Positions 1 through 6,234 of a DNA stretch of 8,961 nt are shown here, one piece after another; positions within the stretch are counted from its first letter, which is position 1, and every line of letters begins with the position of its first letter. The notes below the pieces were generated by a model that saw only the letters and a program-made list of their open reading frames with translations, had not been told where the DNA came from and ran no database searches. The translations under genes were made by a program, and so were the position numbers. Source of the DNA: an uncultured Prosthecobacter sp. (GTDB lineage: Bacteria > Verrucomicrobiota > Verrucomicrobiia > Verrucomicrobiales > Verrucomicrobiaceae); assembly GCA_937941745.1 (NCBI GenBank), contig CALDGV010000287.1:1-8961 (forward strand), in the 5' to 3' direction.

Positions 1-171
1 TCTCCGGACGCCATCCCGCTCTGGACACCCCTCAGCAACCTACCATTTGACGAAATGTCAGCGGATGACCGCTTCTGGCGGGCTGAGGTGCTGGTGGAGA
101 AAAAGCACTTCACCGGCCGCTTCCTCTTCGATGGCGATGCCATGCTTACCAACGAAGTCCTCTGGCACTGA
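1..171 (+). CDS. NUDIX hydrolase, MTH1-like 8-oxo-dGTP diphosphatase, C-terminal fragment
   Basis: This frame is open from the window edge to a TGA at 169-171 and gives the last 56 residues; the start and the NUDIX box lie outside the window. The visible part resembles the C-terminus of MTH1-type (NUDT1) enzymes: a PLW/PF..M segment, then an acidic D-D-x-[FY]-W stretch (here ADDRFW), then a K-K-x-F-x-G-x-F-x-F run ending in a hydrophobic tail. In mammalian MTH1 the WxDDxxYW region helps recognise the oxidised purine base. Members hydrolyse oxidised purine nucleoside triphosphates in the cytoplasm and so prevent mutagenic incorporation. The match is from memory of the family, and the catalytic GX5EX7REUXEEXGU box cannot be checked here. 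It converges on rpsU across a shared terminator. Confidence 0.72.
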   Translation, partial: SPDAIPLWTPLSNLPFDEMSADDRFWRAEVLVEKKHFTGRFLFDGDAMLTNEVLWH

Positions 172-191
172 AACCCAGCCTCAGGAACGAC

Positions 192-224
192 AAAAAAGCT
201 GTCTGTGATGAACAGACAGCTTTT
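192..224. terminator. Bidirectional intrinsic terminator between the NUDIX gene and rpsU
   Basis: A perfect 13-bp inverted repeat (194-206 with 212-224) encloses a 5-nt loop GATGA. The stem is A-rich on the left and ends in TTTT on the right. Read on the minus strand, the hairpin is followed by a run of six T (complement of 192-197), so it should end the rpsU transcript about 55 nt past its stop. Read on the plus strand it lies 22 nt after the NUDIX stop and ends in four T, a weaker terminator. Its position between convergent genes fits a shared terminator. Confidence 0.85.
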
Positions 225-278
225 GAGGGTTGAAAGTGAGGTTGGAACGACCAGACAACGAGCCTGGAAAGAAGAGCC

Positions 279-512
279 TCAGGCTGCAGGAGCAGCTTCG
301 GATTGCTCCGTGGATTTCGGCATCGTGAAGCGGAAGCGGATCTTGCCACGCTTGGCAGCAGCACGAGCTTTGCGCTTGGTGCGCTCCTTCGGAGTTTCGT
401 GGGCGCGAAGACGGCGGACTTCCTCAAAGATGCCTTCCATCTCGAGCTTGGTCTTCAGGCGCTTCAGAGCGCGGTCGATCGGCTCACCTTTGCGGATTTG
501 GACTTCGGGCAT
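279..512 (-). CDS. rpsU: 30S ribosomal protein bS21
   Basis: The 77-residue product is a small, very basic bS21. It starts with the family's MPEVQIRKGEPIDRALKRLK-type N-terminus, continues with a charged helical region (residues 22-40, E/R-rich), and then a K/R-rich segment, ETPKERTKRKARAAAKRGK (39-57), that lies against 16S rRNA. bS21 sits on the 30S platform near the anti-Shine-Dalgarno end of 16S rRNA and assists initiation. E. coli bS21 is 71 residues; here a short A/S/E tail (66-77) is added. The ATG at 512 follows a strong promoter and a T-rich leader with no Shine-Dalgarno motif. The gene appears monocistronic, between its own promoter and the hairpin at 192-224. Confidence 0.95.
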   Translation of the reverse strand: MPEVQIRKGEPIDRALKRLKTKLEMEGIFEEVRRLRAHETPKERTKRKARAAAKRGKIRFRFTMPKSTEQSEAAPAA

Positions 513-547
513 GGCTTGAAAAAAGGGGTGGGGTTAAAGGGGACGCG

Positions 548-575
548 ATACTACGACCCCGCTCCAGCCCGTCAA
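548..575 (-). promoter_or_regulatory. Sigma70-type promoter of rpsU
   Basis: Read on the minus strand there is a -35 box TTGACG (570-575; 5 of 6 matches to TTGACA), a 16-nt spacer, and a -10 box TAGTAT (548-553; 4 of 6 to TATAAT). Transcription would start near 540, giving a leader of roughly 28 nt before the rpsU ATG. Box quality, spacing and position all agree. The call rests on consensus matching only. Confidence 0.65.
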
Positions 576-637
576 CCGGAAAGATGCCTCTTGCTCAACC
601 TCTTTTCCCGGGCGCGAAGGATGAAGCTGCCTGCGGA

Positions 638-651
638 ACCCTTGCAAGGGT
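638..651. repeat. 14-bp perfect palindrome upstream of the VOC gene
   Basis: ACCCTTGCAAGGGT is a perfect palindrome with no central spacer. It lies 51 nt before the VOC start codon and just upstream of a possible -35-like TTGCCA (655-660), whose matching -10 is poor. A dyad at this position could be an operator for a dimeric regulator. It could also be chance; no second copy was noticed in the window. Confidence 0.35.
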
Positions 652-701
652 GTCTTGCCATCTGGGCCGGGCCTGTCAAACTGGCTCAAACCACGACATC
701 C

Positions 702-1079
702 ATGGTCAAAAAGCTGCTCCACACCCGCTACCGCGTGAACGATCTCGCCAAAACCGTCACCTTCTACAAGGACGTCCTCGGCCTTGAGGAGGTCAAAAGG
801 CATAAATCCCCCCGCGGATCAGAGCTGGTGTTCTTCAAAACCCCCAACAGTGACGAACTCATCGAGATCTGCTCCTTCCCAGCCAGCGGCCCGGTGCAGC
901 TCGGGCCGGATGTCACCCACCTGGCCTTCGAGGTGGATGACCTGGAAAAGTTTGCCCTTCACGCGGCCGCACACGGCTATCCGCTCTCGGATGGGCCAAC
1001 GGAAAGCTCCAGTGGCGTCTTCGCCTTCATTGACGCCCCTGAGGGCTATGAGATAGAACTCATTCAATATCGGAAATAG
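702..1079 (+). CDS. Glyoxalase I-like VOC-fold metalloprotein (lactoylglutathione lyase family)
   Basis: The 125-residue product is a vicinal-oxygen-chelate protein with two beta-alpha-beta-beta-beta modules. The N-terminus (HTRYRVNDLAKTVTFYKDVLG) and C-terminus (APEGYEIELIQ) match bacterial glyoxalase I. All four expected metal ligands are present: H7, E55, H73 and E119, corresponding to H5, E56, H74 and E122 of E. coli GloA. Glyoxalase I isomerises the methylglyoxal-glutathione hemithioacetal to S-lactoylglutathione. Because other thiols or substrates are used in related VOC enzymes, the exact substrate is uncertain. The frame stays open upstream to 303, but that part runs antisense to rpsU; the family's usual N-terminus places the start at ATG 702. 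No Shine-Dalgarno motif precedes it. The toxin gene follows after 43 nt. Confidence 0.85.
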   Translation: MVKKLLHTRYRVNDLAKTVTFYKDVLGLEEVKRHKSPRGSELVFFKTPNSDELIEICSFPASGPVQLGPDVTHLAFEVDDLEKFALHAAAHGYPLSDGPTESSSGVFAFIDAPEGYEIELIQYRK

Positions 1080-1122
1080 CGAGAGCCGGGCGGTTTCGCG
1101 CGTTGAGACAATCTAACACACC

Positions 1123-1401
1123 ATGGACTTCGACTGGCTCGGCGCATCTTTTGACCTCTCCAAACTGCCCCCCAAGGACATCGAGGAGTCGTTCGAAGAT
1201 CCCTTTTCGCTGAAGCTGCTGCCCGATGACAATGGTGATGCTTCGGCCGTGCGCTTTTACAACCTGGGCAAGTCCCTCGGCGGCAGGGCAGTCTTCAGCG
1301 TTTTCTGGACGGATGGCAAAAAATACCGCGTCATCTTTGCCCGCGACATGACGCCGACGGAACACGACTTTTTCGAGCGCAAGAAGGCGGAAGACATCTG
1401 A
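1123..1401 (+). CDS. BrnT-family ribonuclease toxin, divergent
   Basis: The 92-residue product resembles BrnT toxins of type II toxin-antitoxin systems, RelE-fold ribonucleases that cleave RNA and stop growth. Family-like elements, in order, are an N-terminal FDW, the FEDPFSL segment (24-30), a region R44-F-Y-N-L-G-K-S with G53/G54-R55, a strand VFSVFWTD (57-64), and the C-terminal YRVIFARDMTPTE (68-80), which matches the usual R-I-I-S-A-R-x-[AM]-[TS]-x-x-E. The usual K-H-G-V after the first strand is replaced by the shorter K-L-P-P (15-18). Identification is strengthened by the CopG-type gene 11 nt downstream, the normal brnT-brnA order. Whether it is still toxic cannot be judged from sequence. 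The ATG at 1123 has no Shine-Dalgarno motif. Confidence 0.75.
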   Translation: MDFDWLGASFDLSKLPPKDIEESFEDPFSLKLLPDDNGDASAVRFYNLGKSLGGRAVFSVFWTDGKKYRVIFARDMTPTEHDFFERKKAEDI

Positions 1402-1412
1402 TTTTCACCCTC

Positions 1413-1748
1413 ATGGAACCAAGACGCAAAGGAGACACCACCCTCACCAGCCGCCCGGCGGTGCTTGAGGACGAACTGGCGCTGGTCCGAGCCTGGAAGG
1501 AGGTCCCGGCGTTTGAAAGCGAGGAGGAGGAAGGGCGCTTCTGGGCGGGTCATCAGATCGACGCACGACTCATGCAGATGTCGATCCACAGGAATGACGT
1601 CCGCGAATCCACCACCATCACCCTGCGCTTCGACCCCCGGATGCTCAGCCGCATCAAGCGCATCGCCCGCAGGCGCTACCTGAACTACCAGAGCATGATC
1701 AAGCAATGGCTGAGCGAGCGCATGGAGCAGGAAATGAAGGAGGGATGA
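1413..1748 (+). CDS. CopG/BrnA-type ribbon-helix-helix antitoxin
   Basis: The 111-residue protein has the two-part layout of CopG-type antitoxins (COG5304/BrnA-like). An N-terminal toxin-facing part contains the acidic FESEEEEGRFWAGHQID block (34-50), typical of this family (F-x-S-E-x-E-E-x-x-F-W). The C-terminal half is a ribbon-helix-helix DNA-binding domain: strand TTITLRF (67-73), helix from about 75 to 88, turn Y89-L-N-Y, then helix 93-108. It should bind and neutralise the upstream BrnT-like protein, and the complex would repress its own promoter. The linker between the parts is basic. The gene starts 11 nt after the toxin stop with a T/C-rich leader, and its stop overlaps the next start as ATGA, so VanZ is probably on the same mRNA. 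Confidence 0.8.
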   Translation: MEPRRKGDTTLTSRPAVLEDELALVRAWKEVPAFESEEEEGRFWAGHQIDARLMQMSIHRNDVRESTTITLRFDPRMLSRIKRIARRRYLNYQSMIKQWLSERMEQEMKEG

Positions 1749-2176
1749 GCACTCGCAGCCTTGAATTCCGGCGGCTGGCTCAAGCCCTGATGCGGCAAAG
1801 AGGCCTCTGGTGGATGGCCGTCGTGGTCTGGACGGTGATTTTATGGAACCTATCCGCGAACCGCGCCCTGCCGAGCGGCCCTGAATTCCCGCTGAAGGAC
1901 AAGGTGATGCACTGTGGCTACTTCGGCCTCGGCTCAGCCTGCTTTTTGATCGCCTGCTTCGGCAGAGCAAAGCCCACTCTGCAGAAGCTCTTTCTGGCTG
2001 GCTTCGTGTTTGCTGCCTTAATCGGGGCTGCGGACGAATACCATCAGAGCTTCACCCCGGGACGAAGCGGCAATGACCCATGGGACTGGCTGGCGGATGT
2101 CAGCGGCGGCCTTCTCGCAGCCTGGGTGAGCCACAGGCTGCTGTTCAAGACCTTGGATTCGGCTGCAACGCGCTAG
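1745..2176 (+). CDS. VanZ-like integral membrane protein
   Basis: The 143-residue protein has about four predicted membrane segments (roughly 21-38, 56-72, 81-97 and 115-134). It shows the VanZ signature: D-K-V-M-H (52-56) before a glycine-rich segment, then DEYHQSFTPGRSGNDPWDW (97-115), matching the family's D-E-x-x-Q-x-F-x-P-x-R-x-x-D. VanZ of Enterococcus gives low-level teicoplanin resistance; most bacterial homologues have no proven role. The longest frame begins at 1706, but ATG 1745 overlaps the antitoxin stop by 4 nt and gives a normal family length. GGAGG lies only 1 nt before this ATG, so translation probably depends on coupling. The gene ends 2 nt before the convergent M20 stop, with no terminator between them. 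Confidence 0.82.
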   Translation: MSTRSLEFRRLAQALMRQRGLWWMAVVVWTVILWNLSANRALPSGPEFPLKDKVMHCGYFGLGSACFLIACFGRAKPTLQKLFLAGFVFAALIGAADEYHQSFTPGRSGNDPWDWLADVSGGLLAAWVSHRLLFKTLDSAATR

Positions 2177-2178
2177 GC

Positions 2179-3501
2179 TCACTCGACCTTGGCTGCGCCT
2201 GCGGCCAGACGGTCACACACGGCGGCAGCCAGGGCCAGCACGCCGGTTTTGATCGACGCCTCATCGCAGTCATACATCGGGGTGTGACCGCCGGCTGTAA
2301 TGCCTTTCTCCTCATTGGCGACTCCAAGGCGGAAATAGAACCCTGGCACCACCTGCGCAAAGAACGAGAAGTCCTCACCACCCATGCCGGGAATGGCTTC
2401 AACCACATTTTCCGCCCCAAAAAGGCGGCGGAACGAAGGCAGGGTGGCCTCAACGAGCTTCTTGTCGTTCCAGATGCTCGGGTAGGTCTTGCGGTAGTCC
2501 ATCGTGTAGGTGGCCCCGTGAGCTTCGGTGATGCCCTTGAGGATGCGGTGCATCTGCTCAATCACGCCATCACGGAAGGCGGCATCGTAGGTGCGGACTG
2601 TGCCGCCCATCTCCACCTTCTCCGCGATGATGTTCTCGCGCTGGCCGCCCTGAATCGTACCGATGCTGATCACGAGAGGCTGACGGGTGTTGGTCTGGCG
2701 GCTTTTGATCATCTGCAGGGCCATGATGGCTTCTGCGGCCACAGCGACAGCATCCACGCCCTTATGTGGAGCCGAGCCATGCGCCATCTTCCCATGAATG
2801 GTGATGTGGAAGCGGTCGCTGTTCGCATTGTCGATGCCCGGCGTGTAGGCCACCTGCCCCGCCTTCAGGTAGTGCACGTCGTCATCCGTGCTCTCCTTGG
2901 GCTGCACCTGGGCCGTGGTATGCAGTCCAAAGACAGCCACCGGCCTGGGATTCTCCATCACACCCTCCGCCACCATCAGCTTGGCGCCCCAGTCTCCCTT
3001 GAAGGTGGCCGGCATGGCTTCTTCGGCAGGCTGGAAGAGGAATTTCACACTGCCACGCACCTGGTCCCTGTGCTTGGCCAGCAGCTCCGCAAGCCCCAGT
3101 GCACAGGTGACATGCACATCATGACCACAAGCATGCATGACCCCAGGAGTCTGGGAACGGTAGGGCACGCTGCGCAGCTCCTTGATGGGCAGGGCATCCA
3201 TGTCGGCCCGCACGGCGACACATGGCCCCTCGGCGCTGCCTTTGAGCAAGCCCACCACGCCATGCTTCGCGATGCCGGTCTTGACCTCCAACCCGAGCTC
3301 ACGAAGGCGCTTGGCCACGAGGGCCGAGGTGCGCACTTCCTCATTGGAAAGTTCGGGATGCATGTGGATGTCCCGGCGGATCTCGACCAGGCGCGGGAAC
3401 ATCTCGACGACGCTTCGGGTGAACACCGCATCCCTTTCGGCATCAGCCGATGCGGCGGAGGCTGCCAGGGAAACGAGAAGGGGCAGGATGAAGGGCTTCA
3501 T
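2179..3501 (-). CDS. Secreted M20 family amidohydrolase (N-acyl amino acid / hippurate hydrolase type)
   Basis: The 440-residue protein has a Sec signal peptide (hydrophobic 4-19, likely cleavage after A-S-A at 17-19) and the M20D fold. Motifs in order are RRDIHMHPELS (42-52), RADMDALP (98-105), HACGHDVH (123-130), FQPAEE (156-161), GLH (192-194), dimerisation-domain HGKMAHGSAPHKGVDAV (236-252), and GMGGEDFSFF with GGHTP (404-408). Expected metal-site residues C125, H127, E161, H194 and H406 and the catalytic E160 are present. Relatives hydrolyse N-acyl amino acids, hippurate or indole-acetyl amino acids; the substrate here is unknown, and the signal peptide places it in the periplasm or outside. 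It lies 54 nt downstream of mlaD on the same strand without a visible terminator, so it may be the last gene of that operon. Confidence 0.9.
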   Translation of the reverse strand: MKPFILPLLVSLAASAASADAERDAVFTRSVVEMFPRLVEIRRDIHMHPELSNEEVRTSALVAKRLRELGLEVKTGIAKHGVVGLLKGSAEGPCVAVRADMDALPIKELRSVPYRSQTPGVMHACGHDVHVTCALGLAELLAKHRDQVRGSVKFLFQPAEEAMPATFKGDWGAKLMVAEGVMENPRPVAVFGLHTTAQVQPKESTDDDVHYLKAGQVAYTPGIDNANSDRFHITIHGKMAHGSAPHKGVDAVAVAAEAIMALQMIKSRQTNTRQPLVISIGTIQGGQRENIIAEKVEMGGTVRTYDAAFRDGVIEQMHRILKGITEAHGATYTMDYRKTYPSIWNDKKLVEATLPSFRRLFGAENVVEAIPGMGGEDFSFFAQVVPGFYFRLGVANEEKGITAGGHTPMYDCDEASIKTGVLALAAAVCDRLAAGAAKVE

Positions 3502-3555
3502 GCGCTGCCAGTGAGCCGGGAGACGGCGGCAAAGGCAAGCAAGAAAGCACCCGGA

Positions 3556-4608
3556 TCAGCGGCTGAAGAGCGGGCGGCGCTTGGATTCTGCCGGGGCCTG
3601 CTGGGCTGGTGTTGCCGCTTTCTCCTTCTCCGCGTTGTCGCGGTAAAAGATCACGCCGTTGCGCTTGAGGTTGGAGATCAGGCCTGAAAATTCGTCCTTT
3701 AGCTCAGCATCATTCATCAGGGCGCCCAGCAGGCCTTTGCCGGTGGTGATGTTGCGGGCGGCGGCAGCAAAGCTGTCCGCGGCCTTCTTGATGGATTGAA
3801 GGGATTCGTCCGCAGTCGTCATGACCTTGTCCGCCTTGGCAATGGCAGGATCCAGCTTGTCGAACATGGGGCCAAGACGCTTCGTGGACTCCTCGACATT
3901 GCGGGCGCTGACCTTGAAGCTCGCGGCGGCATCCTTGATGTCCGCCAGGGCGGCCTTGAGGTTGGCGGCATTCTCCTCGCCGAGGACTTTTTCATCCACG
4001 CGGGTCATGGTCTTGTTCAGGTGGTCCATGCTGTCCTTGAAATCCTCGATCGTCTTGTCGGAGAGCGCCCCTTTGTTGATCTTCTCCATCGAGCCCTTCA
4101 CATCGGTCAGGGCGGTGCGCACATCGTCGAGCACGAGGTCCACCTTCTTGGCCACCACTTCCGCCTGATTTTGCAGGTCCGACAGGCCGCCGGACTGGGA
4201 GCCTGTGATGATGTCCTCTCGATCATGCGGGATGAAGTCCTTCGTCTCCTTGCCCGTGCTCTTGATCTCGACCAGCGCATCCCCCATGAGGCCGGCTGAA
4301 CCGATGCTGAAGGTGGCATCGGAGGGCACCATGACCTCCTTGAACAGTTCGAGGTCAATGATGACGCCGGTGAAAGTGGCGTTCAGCACCGGATTCTTGC
4401 TCACCTTGCCCACGCGAGAGCCGCCGAGATAGACCGGCGAGCCCTCCTTGATGCCGGAGGCGTTCGGGAAGGCCACACGCAGGGTGTAGGTGTCCTTGAA
4501 GATCTCGCGCACGCGGCCGAACTGAAGAATGAGGCCGCCAAGCAGCAGCAGGCCCACGAGCACAAAGAGCCCGACGAGCATTTCGGTTTTCTTGTCGCGG
4601 TCGATCAT
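3556..4608 (-). CDS. mlaD: MlaD-like MCE-domain lipid transport protein
   Basis: The 350-residue protein has a short cytoplasmic start, one membrane helix (10-30), a single MCE domain (about 40-118; G-I-K-E-G-S-P-V-Y-L-G-G-x-x-V-G-K-V then F-S-I-G-S-A-G-L-M-G-D), and a long heptad-like region (about 140-285) that should form coiled coil. A T-G-K-G-L-L-G-A-L-M-N-D motif (289-300), common in MCE proteins, follows, then an A/P/Q/K-rich tail. MlaD forms hexameric rings on the periplasmic face of the MlaFE transporter and passes phospholipids. E. coli MlaD is 183 residues; the extra length here is the coiled coil. It is the third gene of mlaE-mlaF-mlaD, 33 nt after mlaF. Its ATG follows a CCCTTTTTT tract and no Shine-Dalgarno motif. 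Confidence 0.9.
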   Translation of the reverse strand: MIDRDKKTEMLVGLFVLVGLLLLGGLILQFGRVREIFKDTYTLRVAFPNASGIKEGSPVYLGGSRVGKVSKNPVLNATFTGVIIDLELFKEVMVPSDATFSIGSAGLMGDALVEIKSTGKETKDFIPHDREDIITGSQSGGLSDLQNQAEVVAKKVDLVLDDVRTALTDVKGSMEKINKGALSDKTIEDFKDSMDHLNKTMTRVDEKVLGEENAANLKAALADIKDAAASFKVSARNVEESTKRLGPMFDKLDPAIAKADKVMTTADESLQSIKKAADSFAAAARNITTGKGLLGALMNDAELKDEFSGLISNLKRNGVIFYRDNAEKEKAATPAQQAPAESKRRPLFSR

Positions 4609-4641
4609 GGTGATAAAAAAGGGTTGGGAGTCTGGCGGGCG

Positions 4642-5427
4642 TCAGCCGGTGACATCGGAATGGCCGTTGACGAAGTTTTGCACGACCTCGTCACTTGAAG
4701 TGCGCAGCTCATCCGGAGTGCCCAGGAAACGCAGTTCGCCCCGGTAGAGCATGGCCACGCGGGTGGCGATCTTGAAAATGCTGCGCATGTCGTGCGTGAC
4801 GATGATGGAGGTGACCCCGAAGCGCTTCTGCATGCGCAGGATCATCTGGTCGATGATGTCAGACCCGATGGGATCGAGGCCGGAGTTGGGCTCATCGTAA
4901 AGGATGCATTCACTGCGGTCGATGATGGCGCGGGCAATGCCGGTGCGCTTCTTCATGCCGCCGGAAAGGCTGGTCGGGTATTTGTAGGCATGCTGGTCCA
5001 GGTCCACGGCCTGCAGGGCCTCCATCACCCGGCGGCGGATCTCCTTCTTGTCCCGCACACCACGCTCAATGAGGGGGAAGGCCACGTTTTCCTCCACGGT
5101 GAGGTTGTCAAAAAGCGCGGCTCCCTGGAAGAGCATGCTCACCTTTTTGCGGATTGGGGCCATGTCGCGCTCCTTCATGGCATTCACCCTCATTCCATCC
5201 ACAAAGACATCCCCCTCGTCCGGTTTGATGAGGCCGATGACATGCTTCATGATCACGGTCTTGCCCTCGCCGCTGGGGCCGATGAGGCAGAGGGTCTCCC
5301 CATGCCGGAGCTTCAGGTCAACGCCCCTCAGCACCTCCTGGGCGCCGAAGCGCTTCTTCACTCCGCGCAGTTCGATGAAGACATCGTCCTCAGGCTGGGG
5401 ATTCGGGCTGGAAGGAGACTCGGGCAT
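4642..5427 (-). CDS. mlaF: MlaF-like ABC transporter ATP-binding protein
   Basis: The 261-residue protein is a complete ABC ATPase of the MlaF/Ttg2A type. Visible motifs are Walker A GPSGEGKT (50-57), Q-loop Q101, signature LSGGMKKRTGIARA (154-167), Walker B C-I-L-Y-D-E-P (174-180) with catalytic E179, D-loop SGLDP (182-186) and switch H212. The signature LSGGMxKR, rather than LSGGQxQR, and the S-G-E-G-K-T Walker A are typical of MCE-linked ATPases. It powers phospholipid movement through MlaE and MlaD at the inner membrane. The gene starts 3 nt after the mlaE stop, so the two are probably translationally coupled. An acidic, proline-rich leader (residues 1-15) precedes the conserved domain. 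Confidence 0.93.
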   Translation of the reverse strand: MPESPSSPNPQPEDDVFIELRGVKKRFGAQEVLRGVDLKLRHGETLCLIGPSGEGKTVIMKHVIGLIKPDEGDVFVDGMRVNAMKERDMAPIRKKVSMLFQGAALFDNLTVEENVAFPLIERGVRDKKEIRRRVMEALQAVDLDQHAYKYPTSLSGGMKKRTGIARAIIDRSECILYDEPNSGLDPIGSDIIDQMILRMQKRFGVTSIIVTHDMRSIFKIATRVAMLYRGELRFLGTPDELRTSSDEVVQNFVNGHSDVTG

Positions 5428-5430
5428 GGA

Positions 5431-6234
5431 TCAGACGGTTCCGATGGGGAACACGTAGTTGAGCATGATGGACAGGAAGAAATTCACCACCAGCAGCACG
5501 AGCGAGGAAATGACTACCGCCCTCGTGGTGCCCGCGCCCACACCGACCGCGCCATTTTCCGCAGCCAGCCCCTGATGGCAGGAGATCAGCGTGATCAACA
5601 TGCCAAAGACAAAGCCTTTGATCATGCCGATCGAGAGGTCCTCCATGTTCGTGTGGTCGATCATGTGGGTCAGATACCAGGCGGCGGGCATCTGGTAGCC
5701 CACGCTGGAGACGGCGTAGGAGGCGGCCAGCCCGAAAGAAATGCTCTCCGCGACCAGGAAAGGCATCGAAAGCATCATCGCCAGGAAGCGTGGCAGCACC
5801 AGATAATCCACCGGGTGCACTCCCATCACGCGCAGGGCATCAACCTGCTCCGTGACTTTCATGGTACCGATGTCCGCCGCCATGGCCGCCCCCACACGGC
5901 CAGCCACCATCAGCCCGGCCAGCACGGGGCCCAGCTCCCGGCAAAGCGCCACGGAAACCACGGCTCCGACCGTCGTCTCGACCCCGAAATCCTTGAACTT
6001 GGCGTAGGTCTGGAAGGTGAAAACCGCCCCCGTGAAGGCTCCCGTGACGATCACCACTCCTTGGGAGCCGTAGCCGATGGCCACAATCTGCTGCGCCACC
6101 AGCCGCAGGCGCCAAACGCCGGAACGCAGCGCGATGAGCAATTCCCTGGCCAACGCCGCCAGCTGCCCGAGGTAGGACAGAAAGTGCAGGGCCACTCGGC
6201 CAACCAGGGCCAAAAGATCGGAGGGGGAACGCAT
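5431..6234 (-). CDS. mlaE: MlaE-like ABC transporter permease
   Basis: The 267-residue protein belongs to the MlaE permease family. Its hallmarks are RELGPVL (99-105), AGRVGAAMAAD (111-121) and EQVDALRVMGVHP (129-141), the last being the coupling helix that contacts the ATPase. About five or six hydrophobic segments are visible (roughly 50-75, 88-112, 143-172, 205-222 and 240-260), and the N-terminal part is an interfacial amphipathic helix. As the membrane core of the Mla complex it passes phospholipids between the MlaD ring and the inner leaflet. It is the first gene of the operon and faces the epimerase gene across a 226-bp gap. Neither a Shine-Dalgarno motif nor a convincing promoter was found for it. 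Confidence 0.92.
   Translation of the reverse strand: MRSPSDLLALVGRVALHFLSYLGQLAALARELLIALRSGVWRLRLVAQQIVAIGYGSQGVVIVTGAFTGAVFTFQTYAKFKDFGVETTVGAVVSVALCRELGPVLAGLMVAGRVGAAMAADIGTMKVTEQVDALRVMGVHPVDYLVLPRFLAMMLSMPFLVAESISFGLAASYAVSSVGYQMPAAWYLTHMIDHTNMEDLSIGMIKGFVFGMLITLISCHQGLAAENGAVGVGAGTTRAVVISSLVLLVVNFFLSIMLNYVFPIGTV

Noticed and set aside
303..701. N-terminal extension of the VOC frame
   Set aside because: It runs antisense to rpsU and through its promoter, and has no similarity to the VOC fold, whose normal start is at 702.
1257..1970. A 237-codon open frame on - across the toxin, antitoxin and VanZ genes
   Set aside because: S/R/G-rich, no domain, and it opposes three genes with family support.
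2080..3687. A 535-codon open frame on + antisense to the M20 gene
   Set aside because: Its product is H/G/D-rich with no recognisable domain, while the opposite strand encodes a full M20 enzyme with all metal ligands. It is a by-product of GC-rich codon use.
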